NCBI RefSeq assembly: GCF_021044755.1
Contig: NZ_JAJNOR010000003.1
Location: 124,001 to 188,000 of the forward strand
DNA: 64,000 bases
Reading direction: 5' to 3'
From: Lientehia hominis
GTDB taxonomy: Bacteria; Bacillota; Clostridia; Lachnospirales; Lachnospiraceae
The position numbers and the translations under genes were made by a program. Positions 33,897 to 43,096 of the stretch are shown one piece after another. Below the pieces are notes generated by a model, which saw only the letters and a list, made by a program, of their open reading frames with translations, searched no databases and was not told the DNA's origin. Within the stretch, counting starts at the first letter, position 1, and each line of letters starts with the position of its first letter.

Positions 33897-34807
33897 CGCC
33901 CTATTTTCTTTAAACATTTGTCTATTCCCTCTTCAAACGATATGGATGGCATAAAGCCTGTATCCTCCTTAAGGCTCTCTATGCCCGCGCATAGACTTAC
34001 AGGTTCGCCTTCATATGCAATCTCGCCAATGCCTATCTCCAATGCAGGATTTATTAAATTTCTTATGATTTCTATATAATCCCTGAGAGGTCTCGCTTCT
34101 CCATTTCCAACACAATAAACCTTGTTTCCTATAGCCCTTTGACCAATCAAATAAAATGCGCGTCCTGCATCTTCACTATATAGATAATCCCACATTTGTG
34201 TACCCGAAGTAAACAAAGCCCTTTCGCCATTTAACATTTTATTAATGGTAGTACTAATCATGGTTGACTCATTGTCATATATTCCATACACGCTGAATAT
34301 TCGGCACCACAGGCAGTCCATTTCATGTTTTGAACACCAAAGTCCAGCCAATTTTCCTGCAGCATATTTTGAAACGCCATATGCCGTTAACGGATTTACT
34401 GGTGTCTCTGGCATCAATCTATTTACGTTCTGACATCCATACTCAGCCTGGGAACCTGCACCTACAAATTTCTTACATCCTAAGATTTTGGAAACTTTAA
34501 CCGCATTTAAAGTATATCTTATATTTACGTATTGTGTTTCTGGATTATTACGAGAGCATGGGGAAGTGTTTGTCCAAGCAAAATGGTAAAAGACATCCCA
34601 GTAACTCCCATATACTGTGAAATCATACGTATCCAAGTTTTCTAGACCACATTCGCAAATCGTAATAAACGGAGATTTTGGTATTCTCTCCATATACCTG
34701 CTATCCGGCCTAACAATCGCCAAAACCTCAACTTGATTGTATAGGCACTCTTGCAATACTGCATTTCCAATCATTCCGGTACAGCCCGTTATAACTACTC
34801 TTCTCAT
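33893..34807 (-). CDS. extended-SDR NAD(P)-dependent reductase/epimerase, possible YerF-like branched-sugar reductase
   Basis: A 304-residue Rossmann enzyme. VVITGCTGMIGNAVL is the nucleotide-binding loop; YGVSKYAAGKLAG holds the Tyr-x-x-x-Lys catalytic pair; GAGSQAEYG provides the Ser. It directly follows the ThDP-dependent enzyme gene in the cluster. In the yersiniose pathway of Yersinia, YerE adds a two-carbon unit and the SDR YerF then reduces it; gene order here is the same. A simpler NDP-sugar epimerase role cannot be ruled out. Confidence 0.8.
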   Translation of the reverse strand: MRRVVITGCTGMIGNAVLQECLYNQVEVLAIVRPDSRYMERIPKSPFITICECGLENLDTYDFTVYGSYWDVFYHFAWTNTSPCSRNNPETQYVNIRYTLNAVKVSKILGCKKFVGAGSQAEYGCQNVNRLMPETPVNPLTAYGVSKYAAGKLAGLWCSKHEMDCLWCRIFSVYGIYDNESTMISTTINKMLNGERALFTSGTQMWDYLYSEDAGRAFYLIGQRAIGNKVYCVGNGEARPLRDYIEIIRNLINPALEIGIGEIAYEGEPVSLCAGIESLKEDTGFMPSISFEEGIDKCLKKIGR

Positions 34808-34851
34808 CCTGATTTCCTATCTTACGAATTCGCTAATTTCACAACAGCGGG

Positions 34852-36576
34852 TTATAGCTCCATAATTTCTTTGTACAATGCCCTGTCGATTAGTGGTTCT
34901 TGATCCTGATTCGGATTCCCAAACTTTACTTTGGGAAAAACATAAGTATTTTCTTCAATCATTATTTCTATTAGCTCCGGTTCCTCATCACAAAATTTCT
35001 TCGGCAAATCTTCCATGCTCAGGACCTTTCTGCACTTTATTCCATAGGCTTTAGCTATTGCACAAAAATCCGGGCTCTCATACCCTCCCTTTGGCACTGT
35101 CTGCACATATCTATCATGAAAATACATCTCCTGAAAGTGCCGTATCATGCCTAAAGCACAATTATTAAATATAATCATCTTAATAGGAAGTTTTTCTCTT
35201 GCAATAAACTCCATTTCCTGAATATTCATTTGAAAACCACCGTCACCACTTATACACGCAACAGGTTTCTTTTTTCCATAATATGCGCCTATTGCCGCAG
35301 GCAAAGCATAGCCCATGGCACCATGGCCTCCGGAAAACAAAACGAGCTGATCTCCAGAGGTTTTAAATGATTGAGCCGTCCATACCTGATTCTGTCCGAC
35401 ATCCGTTGTCACAACTGCCTTACTGGATAAAAGGGCACTGATTTTTTCCATAATTAGATTTGGATAAAAATAAATTTGATTTTCTACTTTCTCCTGAATA
35501 TTTTTACATATTTTCAACCATTCTTTATACTTTTTGCCCTCTAAGTCAATGCCTTCTAAAACAGAAATTGCATCTGTCAGCTCAAGAAGAAATTGCTTTT
35601 CACTTTTATGGACTTTATTAGTCATTTCTCCATAATCTACATCAATCCGTATAATTTCCGCATTCGGAGCAAAAGCCTCTCTATCAGCTCCAACCTGTCT
35701 CACATCAAGCCTGCTCCCTAATGTCAGAACCAAATCACACTTTGCTAAAATAAAATTTGCACTACGTTTACCATAGGCTCCAATAAAGCCAAAAAAATAG
35801 TCACTTGACACATCTCCCTCTGATGAAATTACATCAAATGCAATCATACTGCTGACCACTGGAACCTCAAATTTTCCAATTATCCTTTTTACTTTTTTTT
35901 GAAGTCCTTTTTGCTTAACTCCATTTCCAATTAAAAAGCAGGGTCTTTCTGCCTTTTTCAAAGCCTTTTCAATACACTCTTTAAATCGTTCCATGGTTTC
36001 ATCTTTTGCACACGAATATTTCTTCTTTCCATATCCCGCCAGTTCATTTCTATCAATTTCACTTTTCAAAATATCCATCGGTATATCTAAAAGAACCGGT
36101 CCCTGTCTTCCATTTGTCGCAAGATAAAAGGCTTTATCTAGATAATACTTTATTTTGTCAGCCTGTTCTATATATGCTGACATTTTCGTGACATTCTTCA
36201 CCATCGAAACGATTTCTGTTTCCTGAAATCCTCTTTGACGCACTCCCAGATTTCCTTTAGATTCAAATGTGTTTACCTGTCCTGTTATAAATAAAACTGG
36301 AATTGAATCAAAATATGCATTACAAATTCCCGTAATCAAGTTGGTGGCCCCTGGTCCGGATGTAGCATATGCAACGCATACTTTTCCAGTAGCCTGTGCA
36401 TATCCGCATGCAGAGAAAGCAGCTCCCTGTTCGTGATATACCACATGAGCTAATATCTTTTCTTGATATTTTCCAAAAGAATCCATAAGGTGCGTGACCA
36501 TTCCCCCAGGATAACCAAAAACATCCGTTATTCCTCTATCAACCAGATATTCAACAATAAAATCCGATACTTTCAT
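34852..36576 (-). CDS. ThDP-dependent acetolactate-synthase-like enzyme, likely YerE-type carboligase for a branched sugar
   Basis: A 574-residue member of the acetohydroxyacid synthase family. VVYHEQGAAFSACGYA holds the catalytic Glu (near 49), the centre resembles the flavin/CoA-like domain, and the ThDP motif GDGGFQMNIQEMEFIAREKL lies near 465-485. No regulatory small subunit (ilvH/ilvN type) is adjacent. It follows rfbF-rfbG-rfbH, which make CDP-3,6-dideoxy-4-keto-glucose, the known acceptor of YerE, an AHAS-family enzyme that adds an acetaldehyde unit from pyruvate at C4. The sugar role is inferred from context; a biosynthetic AHAS is the alternative. Confidence 0.82.
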   Translation of the reverse strand: MKVSDFIVEYLVDRGITDVFGYPGGMVTHLMDSFGKYQEKILAHVVYHEQGAAFSACGYAQATGKVCVAYATSGPGATNLITGICNAYFDSIPVLFITGQVNTFESKGNLGVRQRGFQETEIVSMVKNVTKMSAYIEQADKIKYYLDKAFYLATNGRQGPVLLDIPMDILKSEIDRNELAGYGKKKYSCAKDETMERFKECIEKALKKAERPCFLIGNGVKQKGLQKKVKRIIGKFEVPVVSSMIAFDVISSEGDVSSDYFFGFIGAYGKRSANFILAKCDLVLTLGSRLDVRQVGADREAFAPNAEIIRIDVDYGEMTNKVHKSEKQFLLELTDAISVLEGIDLEGKKYKEWLKICKNIQEKVENQIYFYPNLIMEKISALLSSKAVVTTDVGQNQVWTAQSFKTSGDQLVLFSGGHGAMGYALPAAIGAYYGKKKPVACISGDGGFQMNIQEMEFIAREKLPIKMIIFNNCALGMIRHFQEMYFHDRYVQTVPKGGYESPDFCAIAKAYGIKCRKVLSMEDLPKKFCDEEPELIEIMIEENTYVFPKVKFGNPNQDQEPLIDRALYKEIMEL

Positions 36577-36633
36577 TTTGCACTTCCTCTGCCCAATTCA
36601 GATACAATACAACCTGCCTTGTGTCTTCTTGCT

Positions 36634-37977
36634 TCAGATTTTTAATGCACCTATGATAACTTCAGCCATATAATCCACTTCTTTATTTCCCATACCCGGA
36701 TACACTCCGACCCAAAATGAATTCTTCATAATAAGTTCCGTATTCTCTAAATCGCCAATCACACGATAGTCTCTTCCTTCCTCCATTTTTACGAAGCAAG
36801 GATGTTTAATAATATTTCCGCTGAAAAGCAGCCTCGTCTGCACATTATGGTTTTCAATATACTGAATGATTTCATTACGTTTTAGTCCTGTTTCTGGTCT
36901 GATTGTAATTAAAAATCCAAACCAGGACGGTTTACTGCCCGGTTCCGGTTCAGGAAGAATTACTTTATCACGTATGCTGTCAAGTGCAGTATACAGACGA
37001 CTCCAATTATATCGTCTTCGTTCTATGAAGGATGAAAGCTTTTCCAACTGCCCACATCCTACCGCGGCCTGCATTTCTGTAGCTTTCAAATTATAACCGA
37101 AATGACTGTATACATATTTGTGATCATACCCCTGTGGCAAATTTCCGTACTGACGATCAAAGCGATGTCCACAAAAATTATCTTGTCCGGAAGGGCAAAC
37201 ACAATCTCTGCCCCAATCTCTGAAACTTTTAATTAAACGATTTAATGTGGAATCATTTGTATATATACATCCGCCCTCCCCCATAGTCATATGATGTGGA
37301 GGATAGAAACTACTGGTCCCAATGTCGCCCAAGGTACCCGTTAATTTTGTTTCACCGTTAATTGTATATTGTGTTCCTAAGGAATCACAATTGTCCTCTA
37401 TTAACCAAAGATCATGCTTATTACAAAAAAGCTTTACCGCTGACAGATTAAACGGATTCCCTAAAGTATGTGCAAGCATAACTGCTTTCGTTCTGGGACT
37501 AAGCGCCTTCTCCAGCATGTCTGCATCCACATTATACTGGGGAATTGTTACATCTACAAACACTGGAACAGCACCATATTGAATAATCGGAGTTATCGTT
37601 GTAGGAAAGCCGCAGGCGACAGTAATAATTTCATCTCCTCTTTTAATCTGCCTGCGGCCAAGTTCCGGAGCCGTCAAAGCCATAAATGCTATAAGATTAG
37701 CCGAGGAACCACTGTTTACTAAATTTGCATATTTTACACCAATCCACTTCGCAAATTCCGTCTCAAATTGATGTGTAAAACGCCCCGCAGTAAGCCAAAA
37801 GTCTAATGTGGCATCCGTAAGATTCTGCATCTCCTTTTCATCATAGACTCGAGATGCGTAACTAATATAGTCTCCCGGTCTGAAAGTTTTTTTTACTTCT
37901 TTGAAATCATGGTAATATTCTGTTATCATATCTTTAATTTGCTCTCGGGCTTCCTCTTCATTTTTCCATTTTTCCAT
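36634..37977 (-). CDS. rfbH: CDP-4-keto-6-deoxy-D-glucose-3-dehydrase (E1), RfbH/DdhC type
   Basis: A 447-residue PMP-dependent, [2Fe-2S] dehydrase that removes the C3 hydroxyl. SFYPPHHMTMGEGGCIY has His in place of the PLP-binding Lys, the hallmark separating E1 from aminotransferases. DCVCPSGQDNFC gives the C-x-C-x7-C cluster ligands, with a fourth Cys earlier (EDNCDSLG). It needs an electron-transfer partner (E3, RfbI/DdhD type), for which no gene was found in the window. AGGAGG precedes the ATG, one base after the rfbG stop. Confidence 0.93.
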   Translation of the reverse strand: MEKWKNEEEAREQIKDMITEYYHDFKEVKKTFRPGDYISYASRVYDEKEMQNLTDATLDFWLTAGRFTHQFETEFAKWIGVKYANLVNSGSSANLIAFMALTAPELGRRQIKRGDEIITVACGFPTTITPIIQYGAVPVFVDVTIPQYNVDADMLEKALSPRTKAVMLAHTLGNPFNLSAVKLFCNKHDLWLIEDNCDSLGTQYTINGETKLTGTLGDIGTSSFYPPHHMTMGEGGCIYTNDSTLNRLIKSFRDWGRDCVCPSGQDNFCGHRFDRQYGNLPQGYDHKYVYSHFGYNLKATEMQAAVGCGQLEKLSSFIERRRYNWSRLYTALDSIRDKVILPEPEPGSKPSWFGFLITIRPETGLKRNEIIQYIENHNVQTRLLFSGNIIKHPCFVKMEEGRDYRVIGDLENTELIMKNSFWVGVYPGMGNKEVDYMAEVIIGALKI

Positions 37978-37978
37978 T

Positions 37979-39079
37979 TTATTTACTACCTCCTAACATC
38001 TCATTTCTGTATAAAAAATCATTTATTTCTCGATCCATACACGTTCTTACATCTTCACCATTAAGCCAACATTTAGTCCACTCGACAGTCATCTTCACTG
38101 CCATGCATAAGCTCCATCTTGGCTTCCAGCCAAATATTGTTTTCAATCTTGAACAATCTAATTTCAAATAATTTGCTTCGTGGGGGCCACCATCGGACAT
38201 ATCAATCCAGCTCATATTCTCCCCCCATTGCTTGACAAAAGTTTCGACCAATCGTCCTGTCTGCAGACAATCTGAATCATCTGGGCCTACATTATAATAT
38301 CCGGCAAATCTGGAGTCTAAATATTGCATTTTTGCAATCAGTAAATAAACAAATAACGGTTCTAGTACATGTTGATACGGACGCACAGAATATGGGTTCC
38401 TTACAATTATGTTCCGCCTGCTGATTGCCGCCCTGATACAATCCGGAATAATCCGATTATTGGCGAAATCACCGCCGCCTATGACATTTCCAGCCCGAAC
38501 CGTCGAAACAGGAAGGGATATATTACCATCTGAATCTGTAAAAAAAGACTGGTTATAACAATGAGTAACTAACTCAGAGCACGATTTAGAGTTGGAATAC
38601 GGATCATATCCATCTAATTCATCATTTTCTCGGTACCCCCACTCCCATTCGTTATTTTTATATACTTTGTCCGTTGTAACATTTAAAAGGGATTTGACAC
38701 ATCTATTATTCCTTGCGCATTCAAGAATATTGACTGTCCCCATAACATTTGTTTCATATGTATACACCGGATTTATATAACCGTCTTTTACTATCGGCTG
38801 TGCCGCTAAATGAAATATTATTTCTGGCTGTGCCATCTTAATGGCCTTGTTCAATGAATCATAATTTCGAATATCCCCTATGACGGAACATATACCCTCT
38901 TTAATTCCAGCAATATCATACAATGATGGGTCTGTAGGCGGTTCCAAAGAATAGCCCGTAATCTGTGCACCTAAATTAATAAGCATTTTACATAGCCATG
39001 AACCTTTGAAGCCGGTATGGCCCGTAATAAAAACCCTTCTGTCTCTGTAAAAATCCAGGTCAAAACATGGTACAATCAT
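37979..39079 (-). CDS. rfbG: CDP-glucose 4,6-dehydratase
   Basis: A 366-residue SDR enzyme converting CDP-glucose to CDP-4-keto-6-deoxyglucose. RRVFITGHTGFKGSWLC is the dinucleotide loop; NVTTDKVYKN, GYDPYSNSKSCSE (Tyr-x-x-x-Lys) and VRAGNVIGGGDFA are typical of RfbG. VRPYQHVLEPL near 245 is a further family block. The ATG at 39079 with GGGAG eight bases upstream is preferred to a TTG at 39112 that would overlap rfbF. Adjacent to rfbF and rfbH. Confidence 0.94.
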   Translation of the reverse strand: MIVPCFDLDFYRDRRVFITGHTGFKGSWLCKMLINLGAQITGYSLEPPTDPSLYDIAGIKEGICSVIGDIRNYDSLNKAIKMAQPEIIFHLAAQPIVKDGYINPVYTYETNVMGTVNILECARNNRCVKSLLNVTTDKVYKNNEWEWGYRENDELDGYDPYSNSKSCSELVTHCYNQSFFTDSDGNISLPVSTVRAGNVIGGGDFANNRIIPDCIRAAISRRNIIVRNPYSVRPYQHVLEPLFVYLLIAKMQYLDSRFAGYYNVGPDDSDCLQTGRLVETFVKQWGENMSWIDMSDGGPHEANYLKLDCSRLKTIFGWKPRWSLCMAVKMTVEWTKCWLNGEDVRTCMDREINDFLYRNEMLGGSK

Positions 39080-39108
39080 TTCATTATCTCCCACTAATAA
39101 ATCTCTTA

Positions 39109-39885
39109 TCAATCAGTCCAGCATCTCCATGGTGCTTGTCCGGCAGACCAAAGTGCATCAAGCTTTTGTTTATCCCTCAGAGTGTCCATACACTGCCAAA
39201 ATCCCCCATGTTTGTAACACATCAGTTCCCTATTAGCCGCAAGCTTCTCCATAGGTTCTCGTTCAAACATCGTCGAATCGTCGTCTATATAATTAAGTAC
39301 ATCCGGCTCCAATACCATAAAACCGCCGTTTATCCATCCTGCGTCTGCTTGGCTCTTCTCTCGAAAAGACAAAACTTGGTCACCATTCAAATCTATATTT
39401 CCATAACGGCAGTCCGGCCTGACTGCCATCATAGTAGCCATCCTCTGGTGTTTTTTATGATATATTAATGTATCCGAAATGTTAACGTCCGACACTCCAT
39501 CTCCATATGTCATGAAAAATGTATCGTTACCTATGAACTGCTTAACCCTTTTCAAACGTCCTCCAGTCATAGTATTCAGTCCTGTATCAACAACTGTGAC
39601 CTTCCACGGTTCCGCATGCTTATTATGTACTATCATTTTATCGTCTTTGGTAAAATCAAACGTAACATCTGAAGTATGTAAAAAATAATCTGCAAACCAT
39701 TCTTTTATTACATGCTGCTTATATCCAGCGCAGATAATAAATTCGTAAAAGCCAAAATATGAATATCTTTTCATTATATGCCATAAAATCGGCATCTCTC
39801 CGATTTCTACCATTGGTTTCGGCTTAAATTGAGATTCTTCTGATATACGCGTCCCATACCCGCCTGCTAATAGAACTACTTTCAT
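39109..39885 (-). CDS. rfbF: glucose-1-phosphate cytidylyltransferase
   Basis: A 258-residue nucleotidyltransferase making CDP-glucose from CTP and glucose 1-phosphate. MKVVLLAGGYGTRISEES is the nucleotide loop; KPKPMVEIGEMPILWHIMKRY, FMTYGDGVSDVNI (metal Asp) and GNIDLNGDQVLSFREK are family motifs. The ATG overlaps the acyltransferase stop by an ATGA junction. It starts the dideoxysugar branch of the operon. Confidence 0.95.
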   Translation of the reverse strand: MKVVLLAGGYGTRISEESQFKPKPMVEIGEMPILWHIMKRYSYFGFYEFIICAGYKQHVIKEWFADYFLHTSDVTFDFTKDDKMIVHNKHAEPWKVTVVDTGLNTMTGGRLKRVKQFIGNDTFFMTYGDGVSDVNISDTLIYHKKHQRMATMMAVRPDCRYGNIDLNGDQVLSFREKSQADAGWINGGFMVLEPDVLNYIDDDSTMFEREPMEKLAANRELMCYKHGGFWQCMDTLRDKQKLDALWSAGQAPWRCWTD

Positions 39886-40469
39886 TTGTCATATTCTCCT
39901 TGAAATTTTATCCATCGCTTGGTCAAATTATCATATTGTTTAATTATTTTTACAGGGTTGCCAGCAGCGACACAATAGCTTGGGATATCTTTTGTAACCA
40001 CTGAATTTGCTCCAATAACTGTCCCTTTACCTATATGAATATTTCCGATTATCACACTGTTGATTCCTATAAATACACCATCTTCAATATAAATACTATA
40101 GTTTTTATCAATTATCCCCTGTTTCATAACTGGTATTCCAACCATTTCATACTTATGGTCGCAATCTGTAATATACACATTTGGAGACAAGAGCACATTT
40201 TTCCCTATATTTAAACTATTTTTAATTGATATTCTATCTCTTTGACCTATTTCGCTTCCGCTTCCAATATAAATATTGCCATTAGCCCAAATGTCAGCTT
40301 CCGGTCGAATAATCACATCTGAGCACAAAGTAATATTACATCCACCCTTAAAATTGACACGGGAACCTATATATATTCCTTTTCCCTGCAAACGAATTCT
40401 TGCTTTATAACACCGAATATTTCCAAATATATGCTTTATCAATAACTTAAAATTCAATATATTCTCCAT
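39882..40469 (-). CDS. left-handed beta-helix O-acyltransferase
   Basis: A 195-residue hexapeptide-repeat protein. Repeats of the I/V-x-I-G type run from about residue 50 to 165 (GSEIGQRDRI, GIPVMKQGIIDKNYSIYI, GVFIGINSVIIGNIHIGKG), ending in GANSVVTKDIPSYCVAAGNP, the usual C-terminal cap. Such enzymes O-acetylate capsule sugars from acetyl-CoA and act as trimers. It overlaps rfbF by four bases. Target sugar unknown. Confidence 0.88.
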   Translation of the reverse strand: MENILNFKLLIKHIFGNIRCYKARIRLQGKGIYIGSRVNFKGGCNITLCSDVIIRPEADIWANGNIYIGSGSEIGQRDRISIKNSLNIGKNVLLSPNVYITDCDHKYEMVGIPVMKQGIIDKNYSIYIEDGVFIGINSVIIGNIHIGKGTVIGANSVVTKDIPSYCVAAGNPVKIIKQYDNLTKRWIKFQGEYDK

Positions 40470-40556
40470 TTATCTCTAATTAGTATATTATTCCCCCACA
40501 TATGCCTAAGATTATTTGTGTAAATAATATATTTTCGTCATCGTAGAAAACAGAAA

Positions 40557-41627
40557 TTATTTGCATTCACATGTGCTGGAGGCATCCAACATTTCTTTTG
40601 TAACTTTACCATCTCTATAATCAGAAACAATCTTATTTTCAAACATACTATATTTCTTTCTCTTATAAAAACGTAAGAATCTATGATGAAATACCCAGAG
40701 CAATGGCTTCCAAATGTATTTATGCATTGCCGGTGATACAGATCCAATCATCCAGCAAGCTCTATTACAGCATCGGACTTTCTTGCGAACCTGCTTCGCC
40801 CGTTCACTATTCCAAAGTTCTTCCCATGTCTGCACATTCAAGTTACCCATTACTTCATTCTCTCTGGTTCCGTTGCAAGGCATAACATCTCCAAACGGAT
40901 CAATAAAAAATGTATCAAAAGCCATATCGCATGGCAACAAACGTTTTTGTCCGTAAATATAATTTATAAGACCATGATTAAAATAGGCTCGAAACCATTT
41001 TTTGGGACTGTTCGAATTAAGCATTTTATTTATTAAATCTTCAAAACACTGGGCAACTGCCGGCCGGTCATGAATAATGTTTTTTGTCTCAACAAAATAA
41101 AAGCTGTTATGAAGAGATGCCGTGGCAAATTCCATGCCTAGCTCATCAGATATTTTATACAGCTCTACCAATTCAGACGCATTTTTATCCTGAACTGTCA
41201 TCCCGAATCCGATATCCTCAACACCCATTTCGGCCAACCGTTTTAAAGTTGTATATCCCCGGTTAAAGCCATCCTCCAGGCCCCGTATTTCGTTATTGGT
41301 TTTTTCCAATCCTTCTATGGAAATTCGAATTCCAACATTAGGGAACTCTTTACATAGTGCTTCAATTCTTTCTGTAAAATATCCATTTGTGGAAATTACA
41401 ATCCGATCTGAGATTTTGCTAAGTTCCCGAACAATGTCCGGTAAATCAGTTCGAATAAAAGGTTCTCCGCCAGTAATATTTGTAAAGTACATGGGTGGAA
41501 GTTTCCTTATGGTTTCCAATGTCAACTCTTTTTCTGGTTCGGAAGGATTTTTATATCTATTGCACATTGTGCACCGAGCATTGCATCGGTAAGTTACAAT
41601 GACCGTTCCATTAAGTTTTCCTTTCAT
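40557..41627 (-). CDS. radical SAM protein with SPASM-like C-terminal Cys cluster
   Basis: A 356-residue radical SAM enzyme. CNARCTMCN (near 15-23) is the CxxxCxxC iron-sulfur motif; TNITGGEPFIRTD and VVISTNG-like segments match the SAM-binding strands. The C-terminus carries CNGTRENEVMGN, CCNRACW and a last CECK, consistent with an auxiliary SPASM/twitch cluster. It has no recognisable peptide-substrate gene beside it and lies in the middle of a capsule operon, so a sugar or lipid-linked glycan substrate is plausible. Overlaps the glycosyltransferase gene by an ATGA junction. Confidence 0.88.
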   Translation of the reverse strand: MKGKLNGTVIVTYRCNARCTMCNRYKNPSEPEKELTLETIRKLPPMYFTNITGGEPFIRTDLPDIVRELSKISDRIVISTNGYFTERIEALCKEFPNVGIRISIEGLEKTNNEIRGLEDGFNRGYTTLKRLAEMGVEDIGFGMTVQDKNASELVELYKISDELGMEFATASLHNSFYFVETKNIIHDRPAVAQCFEDLINKMLNSNSPKKWFRAYFNHGLINYIYGQKRLLPCDMAFDTFFIDPFGDVMPCNGTRENEVMGNLNVQTWEELWNSERAKQVRKKVRCCNRACWMIGSVSPAMHKYIWKPLLWVFHHRFLRFYKRKKYSMFENKIVSDYRDGKVTKEMLDASSTCECK

Positions 41628-42841
41628 GTCCTTTCCTCTTTTCCTTCATATATATTCATTAACTTCTCTGCATATTGACCAATCGTATCAAAGACAATAT
41701 CGTGACAATTCAGAGCATATTCTTGCATTAACTCCTTGTTATTCCATAACTTCAGCACTTTGGATCTTAAATCTTTCTGACTACCACTCTCAAACAATTC
41801 ACCTGTTTTTCCAGCTTGAATCAATTCTGGTATTCCTCCGATGTCTGCTCCCAAAACGGGAGTGCCATAAGCTTGACTTTCCATAACTGAAAATGGACAA
41901 TTTTCATACCACTCTGATGGATAAACACTGAATCGCGCTTCACTAATTAATTGTTCTAACTCTATGCCAGTTTTAAACCCGACATTTTTTATATTTGCCA
42001 CTCCTTCTATTTCCTTTTCCAAATCACCTGATCCGGCAAAAACAAACGGAATATCGGGTAATGTTCTGCAGACATTAACAAGAGTTTTAATCCCTTTTTC
42101 TTCTGAGAACCTACCAAAATATAAAATATAATCATTCTTATCATTGTTTGCCGAGTGTATGACTTCAATGAAGTTGTGCATAACTAATGTCTTCGTCTTA
42201 AAATTCGAATTTCTGTCCATCATTTTTTTCATAAATTCAGAACAACAAATTATGGTATCAATGTATCGATATGCATTTTTGTATTTCCAGAATAATGCTT
42301 CTGCCATTCCAACTAAACTTTTCACAAACGATTTATGTATACATTTACCTTTTACGCAATTAAAGTAATGTTCACCTATACACTTTTCACAGGTACAATG
42401 TAATGTGGGATTATAGAACATATGATTAGGACATAAAAGTTGATAGTCATGAGCTGTATATATTACTTTGATATTTTCACCTGATCGTTTTATATATCTT
42501 TTTATTTCAAGTAAAATAGACGGCGTCAACTGATAATTAAAATTATTCAGGTGAACAACCTGTGGCTGGAAATTTTCCAATACTAATCTCATTTTTTTTC
42601 TAGCCTCATTAGAATATATTACTTTAAACGGATTTATGAAACTTTTCCATATACTACCATCTCGATAGTTTACATCAGAGGTATATACATCGACAGCATT
42701 ACCTACGCACCGATTTCTATGCTCCATGCCAAAATACTGCACCTCATGTCCCTTCATATTTAAAAATTCTCCCAATTTAAGCATGTATGTTTCAGAGCCT
42801 CCATTAGGATATAGGAATTTATTCACCATCAGTATTTTCAT
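41624..42841 (-). CDS. glycosyltransferase family 4
   Basis: A 405-residue GT-B enzyme. MKILMVNKFLYPNGGSETYM is a GT4 N-terminal domain start; YILYFGRFSEEKGIKTLV and PFSVMESQAYGTPVLGADIGGIPEL are the nucleotide-sugar binding blocks, with the EX7E pattern in the latter. Several Cys (CTCEKCIGEHYFNCVKGKC) form a Cys-rich insert near 135-155, which may bind zinc. The ATG at 42841 has GAGG upstream; an extension to 42868 is rejected. Confidence 0.87.
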   Translation of the reverse strand: MKILMVNKFLYPNGGSETYMLKLGEFLNMKGHEVQYFGMEHRNRCVGNAVDVYTSDVNYRDGSIWKSFINPFKVIYSNEARKKMRLVLENFQPQVVHLNNFNYQLTPSILLEIKRYIKRSGENIKVIYTAHDYQLLCPNHMFYNPTLHCTCEKCIGEHYFNCVKGKCIHKSFVKSLVGMAEALFWKYKNAYRYIDTIICCSEFMKKMMDRNSNFKTKTLVMHNFIEVIHSANNDKNDYILYFGRFSEEKGIKTLVNVCRTLPDIPFVFAGSGDLEKEIEGVANIKNVGFKTGIELEQLISEARFSVYPSEWYENCPFSVMESQAYGTPVLGADIGGIPELIQAGKTGELFESGSQKDLRSKVLKLWNNKELMQEYALNCHDIVFDTIGQYAEKLMNIYEGKEERT

Positions 42842-43096
42842 TAAAATTGTCCTCGCATTATTAAACACAACATCACGCGTAAAGTAACCACTTTATTTAT
42901 CTCATTGCTTTCCTATCAAATTTGTCCGTCTGCTAAAAATGCATCTTATTCAAAAATGTCTAATCTCCAATTTTTCAATACTTTAAATCCGGAAAACTTA
43001 TGTACAAGAATAATTACAAATTCTCTTTCTTATCCGTAACTTTTCTTCATTGCAGAAAAGCTCTCTGTACTTTAGTTCTCGCTTCCCACGTACAAC

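Noticed and set aside
34852..36576. Ordinary branched-chain amino acid acetolactate synthase
   Set aside because: No small subunit or ilv genes are adjacent, and the gene is embedded among CDP-dideoxysugar genes; still listed as an alternative.
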